A model generated the notes under the pieces. That model saw only the letters and a list, made by a program, of their open reading frames with translations. It was not told where the DNA came from and ran no database searches. Positions 1-9,334 of a stretch of DNA of 43,704 nt are shown one piece after another (position 1 is the first letter of the stretch; each line of letters begins with the position of its first letter). Origin of the DNA: Bifidobacterium amazonense (GTDB lineage Bacteria; Actinomycetota; Actinomycetes; Actinomycetales; Bifidobacteriaceae); NCBI RefSeq assembly GCF_018555435.2, contig NZ_JAFEJT020000023.1:1-43704 (forward strand), read 5' to 3'. The position numbers were made by a program, and so were the translations under genes.

Positions 1-1078
1 CGCGACGGCGATCAAGGACATCGACCCGCGGCTGCGCGTCGGCGGGCCCGCCACGTCGAACTTCGTGCCGGACGCGCGGTTCGACGGCGAGGTCGAGGAT
101 TTCAGCAGACATCTGACCAACAAGGTCGACGACCTCGACTCGCTCGACTGGCACGGCGTATGGATCGAGGATTTCCTGCGATACTGCCGGGCCAATGATC
201 TGCCGGTCGATTTCGTCTCGACGCACCCGTATCCCACCGACTTCGCGCTTGACGGGCAGGATGTGCCGCCCGAGCCCGAAACCGACCGCGGCGGCCGTCC
301 CATGCGCGGGCGATCGCGCAAGGCCGGTTCGGTGCACGACGACCTGCTGTGGCTGCGCGACGCGCTCGCCCGGCATGGCTATGCGGACGCCGAAGTGCAT
401 CTGACCGAATGGAGCTCCAGCCCCACCTCGCGCGACTGCAGCCACGACTATCTGCCGGCCGCCACCTACGTGGTCAGGACGAACCTCGAGAACATCGGAC
501 TGGCGGATTCGCTGAGCTACTGGACGTTCACCGACATCTTCGAGGAGGTCGGTCCCGGCCCCGAGGCGTTCCACGGCGGATTCGGCCTGATGACCATGCA
601 CGGCATCCCGAAAGCCACATACCGTGCCTACGAATTCCTCAACGGACTGGGCGGCCGCCGTCTCACGCAGACGGCCGACGGCATCGTGACGCGCGACGAC
701 GCCGGGGGAGTGCAGGGACTGTTCTTCAACTACCCCGACGCGATGCCTCAAGCCGTGCCGATCGCCGAATACCCGGACCATGGGCGCGCCGAGGAGATCC
801 AGGCGCTCGGCGACGGCGAGACCGTCACGATCCGGCTCGAAGGACTGGAGGCGAACACCCGGGTGACGGTGCGCACCATGGACCGTGACCACGGCGTCGC
901 CGCGAACCTGTGGGCCGAACTCGGATATCCGCGCAACCTCACCCGCGGGCAGGCCGCCATGCTGCGCGCCCGCGCCGACGACCTCGCCGTCAACGTCGTG
1001 CGAGCCGACGCCGACGGCACCCTCACCCTGACGCTCGCACTCGCACCGTGGTCCGTCGCCTTCTTCGAGACCTGCTGA
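1..1078 (+). CDS. GH39 family glycosidase (beta-xylosidase-like), 5' truncated
   Basis: The reading frame is open from base 2, so the N-terminus lies outside the window; 358 residues are visible. The motif GGPATS near the visible start and HLTEWSSSP near residue 135 are typical of family GH39. The Glu in TEWS fits the catalytic nucleophile; the acid/base Glu would be in the missing part. The C-terminal 130 residues look like the small beta-sandwich that follows the barrel in this family. Known GH39 activities include beta-xylosidase, alpha-L-iduronidase and, in bifidobacteria, a galactosyl-arabinofuranosidase acting on gum arabic, so the substrate is open. The stop is 11 bases before the GH95 start, which indicates one operon. 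No signal peptide can be judged. Confidence 0.8.
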   Translation, partial: ATAIKDIDPRLRVGGPATSNFVPDARFDGEVEDFSRHLTNKVDDLDSLDWHGVWIEDFLRYCRANDLPVDFVSTHPYPTDFALDGQDVPPEPETDRGGRPMRGRSRKAGSVHDDLLWLRDALARHGYADAEVHLTEWSSSPTSRDCSHDYLPAATYVVRTNLENIGLADSLSYWTFTDIFEEVGPGPEAFHGGFGLMTMHGIPKATYRAYEFLNGLGGRRLTQTADGIVTRDDAGGVQGLFFNYPDAMPQAVPIAEYPDHGRAEEIQALGDGETVTIRLEGLEANTRVTVRTMDRDHGVAANLWAELGYPRNLTRGQAAMLRARADDLAVNVVRADADGTLTLTLALAPWSVAFFETC

Positions 1079-1089
1079 AAGGCCGTGCC

Positions 1090-3369
1090 ATGAATCGACA
1101 CGAACTGTACGACACCGCACCGGCATCAGACTGGAACCACGCCTACCCGATCGGCAACGGATTCCTCGGCGCGATGGTGTTCGGAGGCGTCCGCCGCGAA
1201 CACCTGCAGGTCAACGAGGACTCCGTCTGGTCGGGCGGCCCCATGAACCGCGTCAACCCCGACGCGCGCCGTTATGCCGCTCGGGTGCGCGGCCTGATCG
1301 AGCATGACGGCACCCGAGAGGCGGAACGTCTCGCCGAACTCGCCATGCTCCCCGCCGAACCCGACATGCGCCATTATGAGCCCCTCGGCGACGTCTTCAT
1401 CGACTTCGGCGACGCCGCACGGCATCAACACCCGTACGAACGCCGGCTGGACATCGATGCGGGCGTCGGCATGGTGAGGACGTCCGTCGGCGACGTGAGA
1501 CAGACGCGCGAATGGTTCGCGTCGAACCCGGACAACGTGATCGCCTACCGGATCACCGCGGAGGAGCCCCATTCCATCGACTGCGTGATCGAGGTCGGCC
1601 GTATGGACCTGAACAACCACGGCATTTCGCGATGCGAGGGCGTGGGCGCGGTCGGCGCGGACACGATCGGGTTGCACGGCGTCAACGGAGGCTCCGACGG
1701 CATCGGCTACGCGATGGCGGTGCGCGCGATCTCCGACGACGGCACGGTGGAGTCGATCGGCGGACGCATCGTCGTACGCGACACGTCCGCGGTGACGCTG
1801 CTGGTCGCCGGACGCACCACCTACCGCAGCGGCGCCCCGATGGCATGGTGCACGTCCACGCTGGACGCCTCGGCCAGACTCGGCTACGATGCGCTGAAAT
1901 CACGCCACACCGCCGATTTCGCCGCGATCATGTCCACGATGAGCCTTGAATTGACCACTTCGGACGATCGGAAGGAACGCGGCCGGCCGACCACCGTCCA
2001 ACGACGGCAATCGTTCACGGACGGACGGCCCGACATCGGTCTGCTGGAGACCTACCTGACGTATGCACGGTATCTGCTGGCGTCGTCCAGCCGGCCGGGC
2101 AGCCTGCCGGCGAACCTGCAGGGCATCTGGAACGACGTCTACGAGTCGCCGTGGGGATCGAAATACACGGTCAACATCAACGCCGAAATGAACTACTGGT
2201 TCGCGGAAAAGGCCGGACTGGGCGACCTGCATCGGCCGTTGTTCGACCATATCCGCACGGTCGCGGCCCGCGGACGCAGCGTGGCGGCGGCGATGTACGG
2301 GGTGCACGGATTCGTATGCCACCACAACACCGACATCTGGGGCGACTGCGCGCCACAGGACCACTACACGCCGGCCAGCCTGTGGCCGATGGGCGGCGCA
2401 TGGCTCGCCCTGCACCTCATCGAGCATTGGGAATACACGCGCGACGACGGCTTTCTGGCCGACAATCTCGGCATCATACGCGACGCGATACGCTTCATCC
2501 TCGATACGATGACCCGCGACCCCGACGGCCTGTGGATGACCGGCGTATCCGTCTCGCCCGAGAACACGTACCGTATGGCGGACGGAACCACCGCCTCGCT
2601 GTGCATCGGCCCGGCGATGGACATGCAGATCACGCGCGAACTGTTCACCCGCTACCTGCACGTCGTGCACGAAACCGGATGCGACAACGACGACGGGATC
2701 GACGCGACGGTTCGCGAACGATTGGCGAACCTGCGACCCGACCGCGTCGACGCGTGCGGGCGGATCCTCGAATGGGACCGCGACCGCGAGGAGACCGAGC
2801 CGGGACACCGTCACTTCTCGCCGTGCTTCGGCCTGTATCCGGGCACCACGATCCGGAGGGACCTCACGCCGGAACTCGCCGCGGCGGCCGGAAGACTGGT
2901 CGCCCGCCGCATGGCGCACGGATTCGGGCGGACCGGGTGGAGCCGCGCATGGGCATTGTGCCTGCACGCGCGGATGGCCGACCGGGAGGCGGCCTGGAAC
3001 GACATCGTCCGCATGCTCGCCGACTCCACGCTCGACAACCTGCTCGACAACCATCCGCCGTTCCAGATCGACGGCAACTTCGGCGCGCTCGCCGGCTTCC
3101 TCGAACTGCTCGTACAGGACTATGAGGACACGGCGTACCTGCTGCCCGCACTGCCCGACGCGCTGCCGAACGGCCGGGCGGACGGCATCCGGACCAAGGC
3201 CGGCGCCGAACTCGCCCTCGAATGGCGCGACGGCGCGCTCGCCGCCGTCACCCTCACGGGGTTGCGCGACGGCGCATCGACCTTCATCCTGCCCGACGGG
3301 AGAACCATCCCCACCCACTGGCACGCCGGCGAACGGCTGGCCCTCGACATCAAAGGAGCCGGATCATGA
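1090..3369 (+). CDS. GH95 family alpha-L-fucosidase/alpha-L-galactosidase, cytoplasmic
   Basis: The 759-residue protein begins with the GH95 signature region (PIGNGFLGAMVFGGV, then NEDSVWSGGP). It carries NINAEMNYW near residue 360, HHNTDIWGD near 400, SVSPEN near 488 and FQIDGNFG near 658, which match the Asn, Glu and Asp positions used by this inverting family. It lacks a signal peptide and the cell-wall modules of the large secreted bifidobacterial fucosidase, so it should act inside the cell on imported oligosaccharides. The ATG at 1090 was chosen because AAAGG lies just upstream and because the family consensus starts there; the open frame further upstream overlaps the GH39 gene. It overlaps the next gene by four bases (ATGA). 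The family also contains alpha-L-galactosidases, so fucose specificity is not certain. Confidence 0.87.
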   Translation: MNRHELYDTAPASDWNHAYPIGNGFLGAMVFGGVRREHLQVNEDSVWSGGPMNRVNPDARRYAARVRGLIEHDGTREAERLAELAMLPAEPDMRHYEPLGDVFIDFGDAARHQHPYERRLDIDAGVGMVRTSVGDVRQTREWFASNPDNVIAYRITAEEPHSIDCVIEVGRMDLNNHGISRCEGVGAVGADTIGLHGVNGGSDGIGYAMAVRAISDDGTVESIGGRIVVRDTSAVTLLVAGRTTYRSGAPMAWCTSTLDASARLGYDALKSRHTADFAAIMSTMSLELTTSDDRKERGRPTTVQRRQSFTDGRPDIGLLETYLTYARYLLASSSRPGSLPANLQGIWNDVYESPWGSKYTVNINAEMNYWFAEKAGLGDLHRPLFDHIRTVAARGRSVAAAMYGVHGFVCHHNTDIWGDCAPQDHYTPASLWPMGGAWLALHLIEHWEYTRDDGFLADNLGIIRDAIRFILDTMTRDPDGLWMTGVSVSPENTYRMADGTTASLCIGPAMDMQITRELFTRYLHVVHETGCDNDDGIDATVRERLANLRPDRVDACGRILEWDRDREETEPGHRHFSPCFGLYPGTTIRRDLTPELAAAAGRLVARRMAHGFGRTGWSRAWALCLHARMADREAAWNDIVRMLADSTLDNLLDNHPPFQIDGNFGALAGFLELLVQDYEDTAYLLPALPDALPNGRADGIRTKAGAELALEWRDGALAAVTLTGLRDGASTFILPDGRTIPTHWHAGERLALDIKGAGS

Positions 3370-5702
3370 CCTCGGATACAGGCCGCGACGGCCTCACGTT
3401 TCTCACCTTCCTGGCGGTCAACGACCGTCCGGACCTTGCCGGGATCACGGCGCGGCTCGACGAGTGCAAGGCGCTCGGCTTCGACGGCACGGTATGGCAT
3501 CCGCGCAACTATCCGGGAGATCCGGACTATCTGAGCCGGCAATACTTCGACCTGCTGTCGGCCGTGATCCTGCACGCGAAGCGGATCGGCATGGAATTCT
3601 GGATCTACGACGAGAACGGCTGGCCGTCCGGCAGCGCCTCCGGCAAGGTGCATGAGATGAACCCGGACCTTACGGCCGGCTGGCTCGAATACCGCGACGG
3701 CACCGTCGTCGAGCGCAGCGAACCGGCGCTGCTCAACACGTTCAACGCGAAGACCTGCGCCGACTTCATCCGTCTGACCTACGACGGTCACAAGACGGGG
3801 CTCGACCCCGAGGCCTTCGACCACCTGACCGGGTTCTTCAGCGACGAGGTCGGCTTCCTCGAAGGCCGCGGCGCGACCTTCCGCCATCGGGGCGTGCCGT
3901 GGTGCTCCGATTTCGCGGCTCGATACGAGGGACGATACGGCGAACCGCTCGACCCGCGACTGCTGTTCGCCGGCGACGGCCCCGATGCGGCCCGCGCCCG
4001 CGCCAACTACTGGGAGCTGGCCACCGACCTGCTTGATGAGAACTTCCATGCCCCGATCAACGCATGGTGCGAGGCTCACGGCAAGGCGTACACCGCGCAC
4101 GCCAAAGGCGAGGAAAGCCCGTATTTCCAAGTCCCGTACTCCGGTTCCGTCTACCAGGTCATGCGTCATGTGAGCGTGCCGGCCATCGACGCGCTCGAAC
4201 GCGACCCCGGCAACCACTACTATCCGCACATCGCCAGCTCGATCGCACGCCAGTTCCACTCGGGGCGCGCGCTGTGCGAGGCGATGGGCGGCGCCGGCTG
4301 GGGCGTGAATCCCGAAAGCTGGGAGCGGTACATGCGCTGGCTGATCGACTGCGGCGTGGACACGTTCGTGCTGCATCTGTCGCAATACCGGCTCAAGGCG
4401 CAGGCGATCCGCGACTGGCCCGCCTCCCAGCCGCTCGGCCTGACCTGGAGGCCGGCCTTCGGCAAGGTGCTGGCCGACATGCGCGATTACGCGGCACGTC
4501 GATCCGAGTGGGAGGCCGGCCGCGACCGCATGCTGGTCGTCTGTCCCACGCGCGGCGTGATGGAGCGGTTCGACCCGCGCGAGATGCACGTCATCAACGA
4601 GCATGATGGCGACGGCGTGCCCGATTCCGCCGCCGGCCGCATCTCCAAACGGTTCAACGCGCTGGTCGAGCAACTGCACGAGGCCGGCGAATCCTATGAC
4701 GTCACCGAGGAACGCATCGTCGACGAGTTCGGCGAGCCGACCTCCGACGGCGGCATCCGCATCGGCACGTGCACGTACCATCGCGTGGTCATGGGGGAGG
4801 GGTGCTCCCCGCGCGTTCCCGCCGTCCGGGAACGGCTGCGCGCGCTGGACGAACGTCCCGATTCGTGGCGGGTGCTTCCTTCCGGCGCCAACCAGCTTCC
4901 GCTCGATCTTGCCGTCGACGGAGGCGATTATCCGGTCGTGCGCGCGACGTTCGATATCCGTCGGTTGTGGAATGCATGCATCACCCTCGTGTGCAGCGAT
5001 CCGGTGCGTGGCGTCGAGATCAACGGCATGAGAATATGTCCGGCGGATGCCGGGACCCTTCCGGGAGAAGAAGCGCCGGCGCGGTACGCCGTTCCCGCCG
5101 AAATCCTGCGCACCGGATCCAACGCCGTCACCATCCACTCCCTGCCCGACGGCGAACCGCGTCCCTTCGTATGGCTGCGCGGCGATTTCCGCGTGCTGAG
5201 CGAATCCCCATACTTCAAGACCGCCGATCCGCGGCAGGCATACACCCTCGGCCCGTTCGAACTCGCCGAGCCCTCCGCTGATCTCGACCCCGCCGATCTG
5301 ACCTCATCCGGCATGCCGTTCCGCTTCGCCCCGGTGATCATGACCAGACGGCTGGCCGTCGACAAGCCGGCCGATCATCTGCGATTCACCGGCGTTCGTG
5401 CCGATGCGATCCACGTCATGGTCGACGGACGGGATGCCGGCTGGGCGATCGGCCCGGAGTACGCGATCCGGATCGCCGAGCCGCTGACGACGGGAACGCA
5501 TGACCTGACCGTGGCGCTGTACCCGAGCACCTACAACACGTACGGGCCGCATCACCACATCGACGGCGACCGCCACGTCATCTCGCCGGCGCAATACGAA
5601 GGCGTGCGCAACTTCGCCGACCACGCAGACCGACCGGCCGGCACGGCGGTCCCCGGCTGGCATGTCGTCCGCTTGGGCCTCGGCGACTTGGTGCTGCCCT
5701 AG
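3366..5702 (+). CDS. GH106-like putative glycoside hydrolase (rhamnosidase-like)
   Basis: The ATG overlaps the stop of the GH95 gene and is preceded by AAAGGAGCC. The product has 778 residues and no signal peptide. YLSRQYFDL, then GMEFWIYDENGWPSG near residues 75-90, then TGFFSDEVGF and EAMGGAGWG are the hallmarks of a large group of (beta/alpha)8 glycosidases related to family 106 alpha-L-rhamnosidases. The C-terminal 230 residues resemble a galactose-binding-like beta-sandwich. It is shorter than characterised GH106 enzymes, usually over 1000 residues, so it may belong to an unclassified sister family. Translational coupling with GH95 and closeness to GH39 suggest that the three enzymes dismantle one branched oligosaccharide. 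The acidic residues in FFSDE are candidates for catalysis; this is inference. Confidence 0.6.
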   Translation: MTSDTGRDGLTFLTFLAVNDRPDLAGITARLDECKALGFDGTVWHPRNYPGDPDYLSRQYFDLLSAVILHAKRIGMEFWIYDENGWPSGSASGKVHEMNPDLTAGWLEYRDGTVVERSEPALLNTFNAKTCADFIRLTYDGHKTGLDPEAFDHLTGFFSDEVGFLEGRGATFRHRGVPWCSDFAARYEGRYGEPLDPRLLFAGDGPDAARARANYWELATDLLDENFHAPINAWCEAHGKAYTAHAKGEESPYFQVPYSGSVYQVMRHVSVPAIDALERDPGNHYYPHIASSIARQFHSGRALCEAMGGAGWGVNPESWERYMRWLIDCGVDTFVLHLSQYRLKAQAIRDWPASQPLGLTWRPAFGKVLADMRDYAARRSEWEAGRDRMLVVCPTRGVMERFDPREMHVINEHDGDGVPDSAAGRISKRFNALVEQLHEAGESYDVTEERIVDEFGEPTSDGGIRIGTCTYHRVVMGEGCSPRVPAVRERLRALDERPDSWRVLPSGANQLPLDLAVDGGDYPVVRATFDIRRLWNACITLVCSDPVRGVEINGMRICPADAGTLPGEEAPARYAVPAEILRTGSNAVTIHSLPDGEPRPFVWLRGDFRVLSESPYFKTADPRQAYTLGPFELAEPSADLDPADLTSSGMPFRFAPVIMTRRLAVDKPADHLRFTGVRADAIHVMVDGRDAGWAIGPEYAIRIAEPLTTGTHDLTVALYPSTYNTYGPHHHIDGDRHVISPAQYEGVRNFADHADRPAGTAVPGWHVVRLGLGDLVLP

Positions 5703-5728
5703 GAGGGGTGGTCGACTCCGGCCGATAG

Positions 5729-5757
5729 GGAAAATTCGACGCTGTGTTTTCCGTTTT
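5729..5757 (+). terminator. Possible weak terminator after the glycosidase operon
   Basis: GGAAAA (5729-5734) and TTTTCC (5747-5752) can pair around a 12-base loop and are followed by GTTTTT. The stem is short and AT-rich, so termination would be partial. Confidence 0.35.
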
Positions 5758-5759
5758 TG

Positions 5760-5773
5760 GGAAAGCGCTTGCA
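5760..5773 (+). promoter_or_regulatory. LacI-type operator, GGAAAGCGCTTGCA
   Basis: One of several 14-base near-palindromes in this window of the form GGWAAGCGCTTACC, centred on GC with strong similarity to generic LacI/CcpA-type boxes. It lies about 67 bases upstream of the -35 of the importer 1 promoter, so it could serve as an auxiliary or global control site. Confidence 0.5.
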
Positions 5774-5826
5774 AAAGTGAGGTAAAACAAGGGGACGCGC
5801 TGGGAAAGGAGTATCAATAATCTGAT

Positions 5827-5875
5827 TTGACGATATCTGCAATTAGTTGCATAATAAGTAATGCAACTAGTTGCA
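5827..5875 (+). promoter_or_regulatory. Promoter with two TGCAAYTAGTTGCA operators for importer 1
   Basis: TTGACG (5827-5832) and CATAAT (5850-5855) are separated by exactly 17 bases, a near-consensus sigma-70-type promoter. TGCAATTAGTTGCA (5838-5851) lies in the spacer and touches the -10. The perfect palindrome TGCAACTAGTTGCA (5862-5875) sits over the expected start point. The two sites are 24 bases apart centre to centre. The identical perfect palindrome recurs before the GH28-type gene at 11219-11232. LacI regulator 1, encoded at the end of this transport unit, is the natural candidate repressor. The promoter is about 115 bases from the start codon, leaving a moderate leader. Confidence 0.72.
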
Positions 5876-5988
5876 GAGCTTGTAAATAGCGGTTTCCGGC
5901 AAGCGATTGCAACACTGGAAGCGAAGAAGACGCGAGAGGCGCCGACGCCCCTCGGTTCAAAGAAGAAAACAACCCGAAGGAGGGTTCG

Positions 5989-7320
5989 ATGTCACACTTC
6001 ACCAATGATCTCAAGAAGGGCATCGCGGCGGCGGCCGCGGTCGCGACGCTGTTCGGCATGGCCGCATGCGGCAGCTCCAGCGGCGGCAGTTCGGACGCCG
6101 GCGGCAAGACCGTCATCAAATTCCTGTACGCCACCGGCGACGACACTTGGAACGGCACCGTCAAGGCGCTCGCCGACGCCTACAACGCGCAGAGCGACAC
6201 CGCCAAGGTGGTCCCCGAGCCGCTGCCCGCCGGCTCCGACTACGCAACGGCCATGAAGACCATGGACGCCACCGGCAACTGGCCCGCCGTCGTCGACATG
6301 CGCGACACCGTCACCTACATCGAGGCCGGCAAGCTCGCGCCGATCCCCGAAGAGGTCATCTCGCTGCTCAGCGACGACGCCTACGCCGCCTACAAGGACG
6401 GCAACGTCTATCTGGTGCCGGCCGGCGCGAACAACGGCGAGCTCGGCATCAACATCATCTACGACAAGGACTACTTCAAGAAGCACAATCTCGAGGTTCC
6501 CACCACCTACGACGAGTTCATCCAGCTGATGAAGGACATCAAGAAGAACGGCGACGTGCCGCTGGCCACCGCGGGCGGCGAGGTGTGGCCGTCCGACCAG
6601 CTGTGGAAGCCGCTCGCGTCCGCCGTGTTCGCCGAGCATTCGGCCGACGGCGCCGGCTTCTGGTCCGACGTCAAGGACGGCAAGGCGTCCATCGAGGATC
6701 TCAAGGAACCGCTGACCGAGCTCAAGGACATCACCGATAAGTATGTACTGCAGGGCTGGCAGTCCACGCAGGACGCGCAGACCACCACGCTGCTGGTCAA
6801 CCACCAGGCCATCATGGCCACATCGTCCGCCGGTCTCGGCCGACTTAAGGACATCAACAAGGTCGACCCGAACTACAACGCCGGCATGTTCATCATCCCC
6901 GACGAAAACGGCAGGATCAACGTGCTCAAGAACGCCGTCGGCGACTCCAGCCAGGGTCTGGCGATCTCCGCGCAGGCCAAGAAGGACGGCAAGCAGTACG
7001 ACGCGGCCGTCGACTTCCTCAAGTTCTACTACTCGCTCGACGGCGCCAACGAGATCGAGAAGTCCGGCACCATCGCGCCGAACATCAAGGACGCCGACCA
7101 GATCACCCGCAACGAGTCCATCCCCGGCTCCTCCGACTACTACGACCTGATGAAGAACCCGAACCTCAACTGGTACGTCAACGAAACCCCGTGGACCGAG
7201 TTCTCCACCTTCAACTCCTTCTTCCGCCAGGCCCGCATCGAGATGCAGACCGGCCAGACCTCCATCGACGACCTGATCGCCAAGACCCAGGCCGAATTCG
7301 ACAAGGACATCAAGGGCTGA
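5989..7320 (+). CDS. Sugar ABC transporter substrate-binding lipoprotein (importer 1)
   Basis: The 443-residue protein starts after AAGGAGGGTTCG. It has a lipoprotein signal: basic residues, an alanine-rich core and LFGMAAC with Cys27 as the lipidation site, followed by a Ser/Gly linker. The mature part is a family 1 extracellular solute-binding fold of normal length (YNAQSD region near 65, DEFIQLMKD near 180). It should sit on the outer face of the membrane and pass an oligosaccharide to the two permeases encoded next. It is distinct from the larger binding proteins at 17171 and 37319. A strong hairpin separates it from the permease genes, which would allow higher expression of the binding protein. 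The two TGCAAYTAGTTGCA operators upstream imply induction by a sugar through LacI regulator 1. Ligand unknown. Confidence 0.88.
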   Translation: MSHFTNDLKKGIAAAAAVATLFGMAACGSSSGGSSDAGGKTVIKFLYATGDDTWNGTVKALADAYNAQSDTAKVVPEPLPAGSDYATAMKTMDATGNWPAVVDMRDTVTYIEAGKLAPIPEEVISLLSDDAYAAYKDGNVYLVPAGANNGELGINIIYDKDYFKKHNLEVPTTYDEFIQLMKDIKKNGDVPLATAGGEVWPSDQLWKPLASAVFAEHSADGAGFWSDVKDGKASIEDLKEPLTELKDITDKYVLQGWQSTQDAQTTTLLVNHQAIMATSSAGLGRLKDINKVDPNYNAGMFIIPDENGRINVLKNAVGDSSQGLAISAQAKKDGKQYDAAVDFLKFYYSLDGANEIEKSGTIAPNIKDADQITRNESIPGSSDYYDLMKNPNLNWYVNETPWTEFSTFNSFFRQARIEMQTGQTSIDDLIAKTQAEFDKDIKG

Positions 7321-7357
7321 GCCGGCTGGGCCACAGCCGTCCGTGTCTGAACGAACC

Positions 7358-7400
7358 GCCGGGACGGGCGGGCATCCTCCTCCGTTCCGCCCGTCCCGGC
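7358..7400 (+). terminator. Intercistronic hairpin after binding protein 1
   Basis: A perfect 14-base stem pairs 7358-7371 (GCCGGGACGGGCGG) with 7387-7400 around a 15-base loop. There is no T-run after it, so it looks like an RNA-stabilising or partially attenuating hairpin between the binding-protein and permease genes rather than a full terminator. Confidence 0.55.
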
Positions 7401-7448
7401 CGTCATCTCGGACTCTCGAACCCTCGAATCCAAGCAAAGGAAAGAACC

Positions 7449-8381
7449 TTGGCAAGCACAACCGCAACCCCGAAAAGCGCCGCGCAGCGCAGCCGCAAAT
7501 ACATGGCGCGGCGCAACAAAATCACCATGTTCCTGTTCGTGGTCCCCATGCTCGTGGTGTTCCTGTGCATGGTGATCCTGCCCTCGCTGCAGTCGCTGCA
7601 GCTGAGCTTCACCGACTGGGACGGCATCTCGGACACCTACGACTGGGTCGGCTTCGACAACTACGTCGATATGCTCACTTCCGGTCGTTTCTGGAACGCC
7701 GTGAGGAACACGCTGATCCTCGGCATCGGATCCGCGTTCGTCATCAACCTCATCTCGCTGGGCATGGCGCTGCTGCTCGACCACATCCATCACTTCTCCG
7801 GCTTCTTCCGCACCATCGTCTACCTGCCGGCGCTGGTGAGCGCGTTCATCGCATCCACCATCTGGAAGTACATGCTCAACTACAATTTCGGCGCGGTCAA
7901 CTCCATGCTGCGCAAGGCCGGGCTCGCAGGCCTCACCCGCGACTGGCTCGGCGACCAGCACATCGTGATCTGGGTGCTGCTGTTCCTCATCTGCTTCACG
8001 CTGGGCGGCAACACCACGCTCATCTACCTGTCGAACCTGCAGTCCGTGCCGCAGGAGCTCGTCGAGGCCGCGAAGGTCGACGGCGCGAACGCGTGGCAGG
8101 TGTTCCGCAACGTGACCTGGCCGATGCTCGCCGGTTCGGTCACCGTCAACTTCACGCTCTCGCTGATCGCCGGCTGGGCGATCTTCGACCAGGTGCAGGT
8201 GCTCACCTCCGGCGGCCCCGGCTTCGTGTCCGAGACGATGGCGTTCTTCGTCTACCGCGTCGGCTTCGGCGAATACCGCGCCGGCTTCGGCTCGGCGGCC
8301 GCGGTGATCCTGTTCGTCGTCGTGATGATCAGCACCGTGATCAGCAACAAGTTCCTTCGCGATAGGGAGATTCAGGCATGA
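7449..8381 (+). CDS. Sugar ABC transporter permease (importer 1, MalF-type)
   Basis: The 310-residue product is an integral membrane permease with about six hydrophobic segments, the first at residues 27-48. The cytoplasmic EAA loop EAAKVDGANAWQVF near residue 205 is the docking site for the ABC ATPase. The TTG at 7449 is taken as start because AAAGGAAAG lies at ideal distance; the first ATG at 7503 has no ribosome binding site and would remove the basic N-terminal tail. It overlaps the next permease by four bases (ATGA), so the two are translationally coupled and form the heterodimeric channel for binding protein 1. No ATPase gene accompanies it. Confidence 0.88.
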   Translation: MASTTATPKSAAQRSRKYMARRNKITMFLFVVPMLVVFLCMVILPSLQSLQLSFTDWDGISDTYDWVGFDNYVDMLTSGRFWNAVRNTLILGIGSAFVINLISLGMALLLDHIHHFSGFFRTIVYLPALVSAFIASTIWKYMLNYNFGAVNSMLRKAGLAGLTRDWLGDQHIVIWVLLFLICFTLGGNTTLIYLSNLQSVPQELVEAAKVDGANAWQVFRNVTWPMLAGSVTVNFTLSLIAGWAIFDQVQVLTSGGPGFVSETMAFFVYRVGFGEYRAGFGSAAAVILFVVVMISTVISNKFLRDREIQA

Positions 8382-9331
8382 GCAGTACGACGATTCCCAC
8401 GAACACGACCGTGCCCGTCGCGGGCGCGGAACTGACGGACGGCACGAAGAGGAAGGTCAGGGATATGGCCGGGTGTTTCATCAAACGGAAGGCGGCCAAG
8501 GAGAAAGAGCGTTACACGGTCGGCGAGGTCGTGTGCATGGCGGTGGTCGCGCTGCTGTTCTGCGTGGTCGCGTTCCCCGTGTTCTACGCGCTCGCCCAGT
8601 CGTTCCGCACGTATTCGGAGATCACCATCGACCCGATGGGCCTGCCCACGAGGATCTCGTTCGACAACTACGCGCGCCTCTTCCAGGACACCGCGTTCCC
8701 GCAGGCCACGCTCAACACGGTCATCATCACCGTCACGACGCTGCTGATCCTCGTGGTCATCCTGCCGATGGCCGCCTACGGCATCGAACGCATCGGCGGC
8801 CGCTCCTCGCGCGCACTGTACCTGCTGTTCCTTGCGGGGCTCATGATCCCGTTCCAGGTGCGCATGATCCCGATCGTCAAGACGTTCAACACGATCGGCC
8901 TGTACTCCACGCTCACCTCCGTGATCCTCGTGCATTTGGGCGGAGCGGCCGGTTTCGGCATCCTCCTGTACTGCTCGTTCATCAAGGGCGTCCCGGTCGA
9001 GGTCGAGGAGGCCGCCGAAGTGGACGGCGCCGGCAAGCTGCGCACGTTCTGGCAGGTCGTCTTCCCGATGCTCATGCCCGTGACCTCCGCGTTCGTGATC
9101 ACCAATTCGCTGAGCTTCTGGAACGACTACTTCATCCCGCTGGTCATGCTCGACTCGAGTTCCGCCGGCACGATCAACGTGGCCATCAACCGCATGATGG
9201 GTCTGCTCACCTCGCAGTGGGAGCTCATCTACGCGGGCGCGATCCTCTCGCTCATCCCGTCCGTCATCATCTTCGCCGCCTTCCAGCGCTACTTCATCAA
9301 GGGCATGGCCGTCGGTGCGGTTAAAGGCTGA
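8378..9331 (+). CDS. Sugar ABC transporter permease (importer 1, MalG-type)
   Basis: The 317-residue second channel subunit has a long charged cytoplasmic N-terminus (residues 1-48), six membrane segments and the EAA loop EEAAEVDGAGKLRTF near residue 209. The C-terminal tail ends in YFIKGMAVGAVKG, a common ending for this subunit class. The start codon overlaps the stop of the first permease. It should pair with the 7449 product. The next gene begins four bases after the stop, so it belongs to the same transcript. Confidence 0.9.
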   Translation: MSSTTIPTNTTVPVAGAELTDGTKRKVRDMAGCFIKRKAAKEKERYTVGEVVCMAVVALLFCVVAFPVFYALAQSFRTYSEITIDPMGLPTRISFDNYARLFQDTAFPQATLNTVIITVTTLLILVVILPMAAYGIERIGGRSSRALYLLFLAGLMIPFQVRMIPIVKTFNTIGLYSTLTSVILVHLGGAAGFGILLYCSFIKGVPVEVEEAAEVDGAGKLRTFWQVVFPMLMPVTSAFVITNSLSFWNDYFIPLVMLDSSSAGTINVAINRMMGLLTSQWELIYAGAILSLIPSVIIFAAFQRYFIKGMAVGAVKG

Positions 9332-9334
9332 ACT

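Noticed and set aside
910..1089. Upstream extension of the GH95 gene
   Set aside because: The extension overlaps the GH39 coding region in another frame, is Arg-rich and lacks a ribosome binding site; the ATG at 1090 matches the family start.
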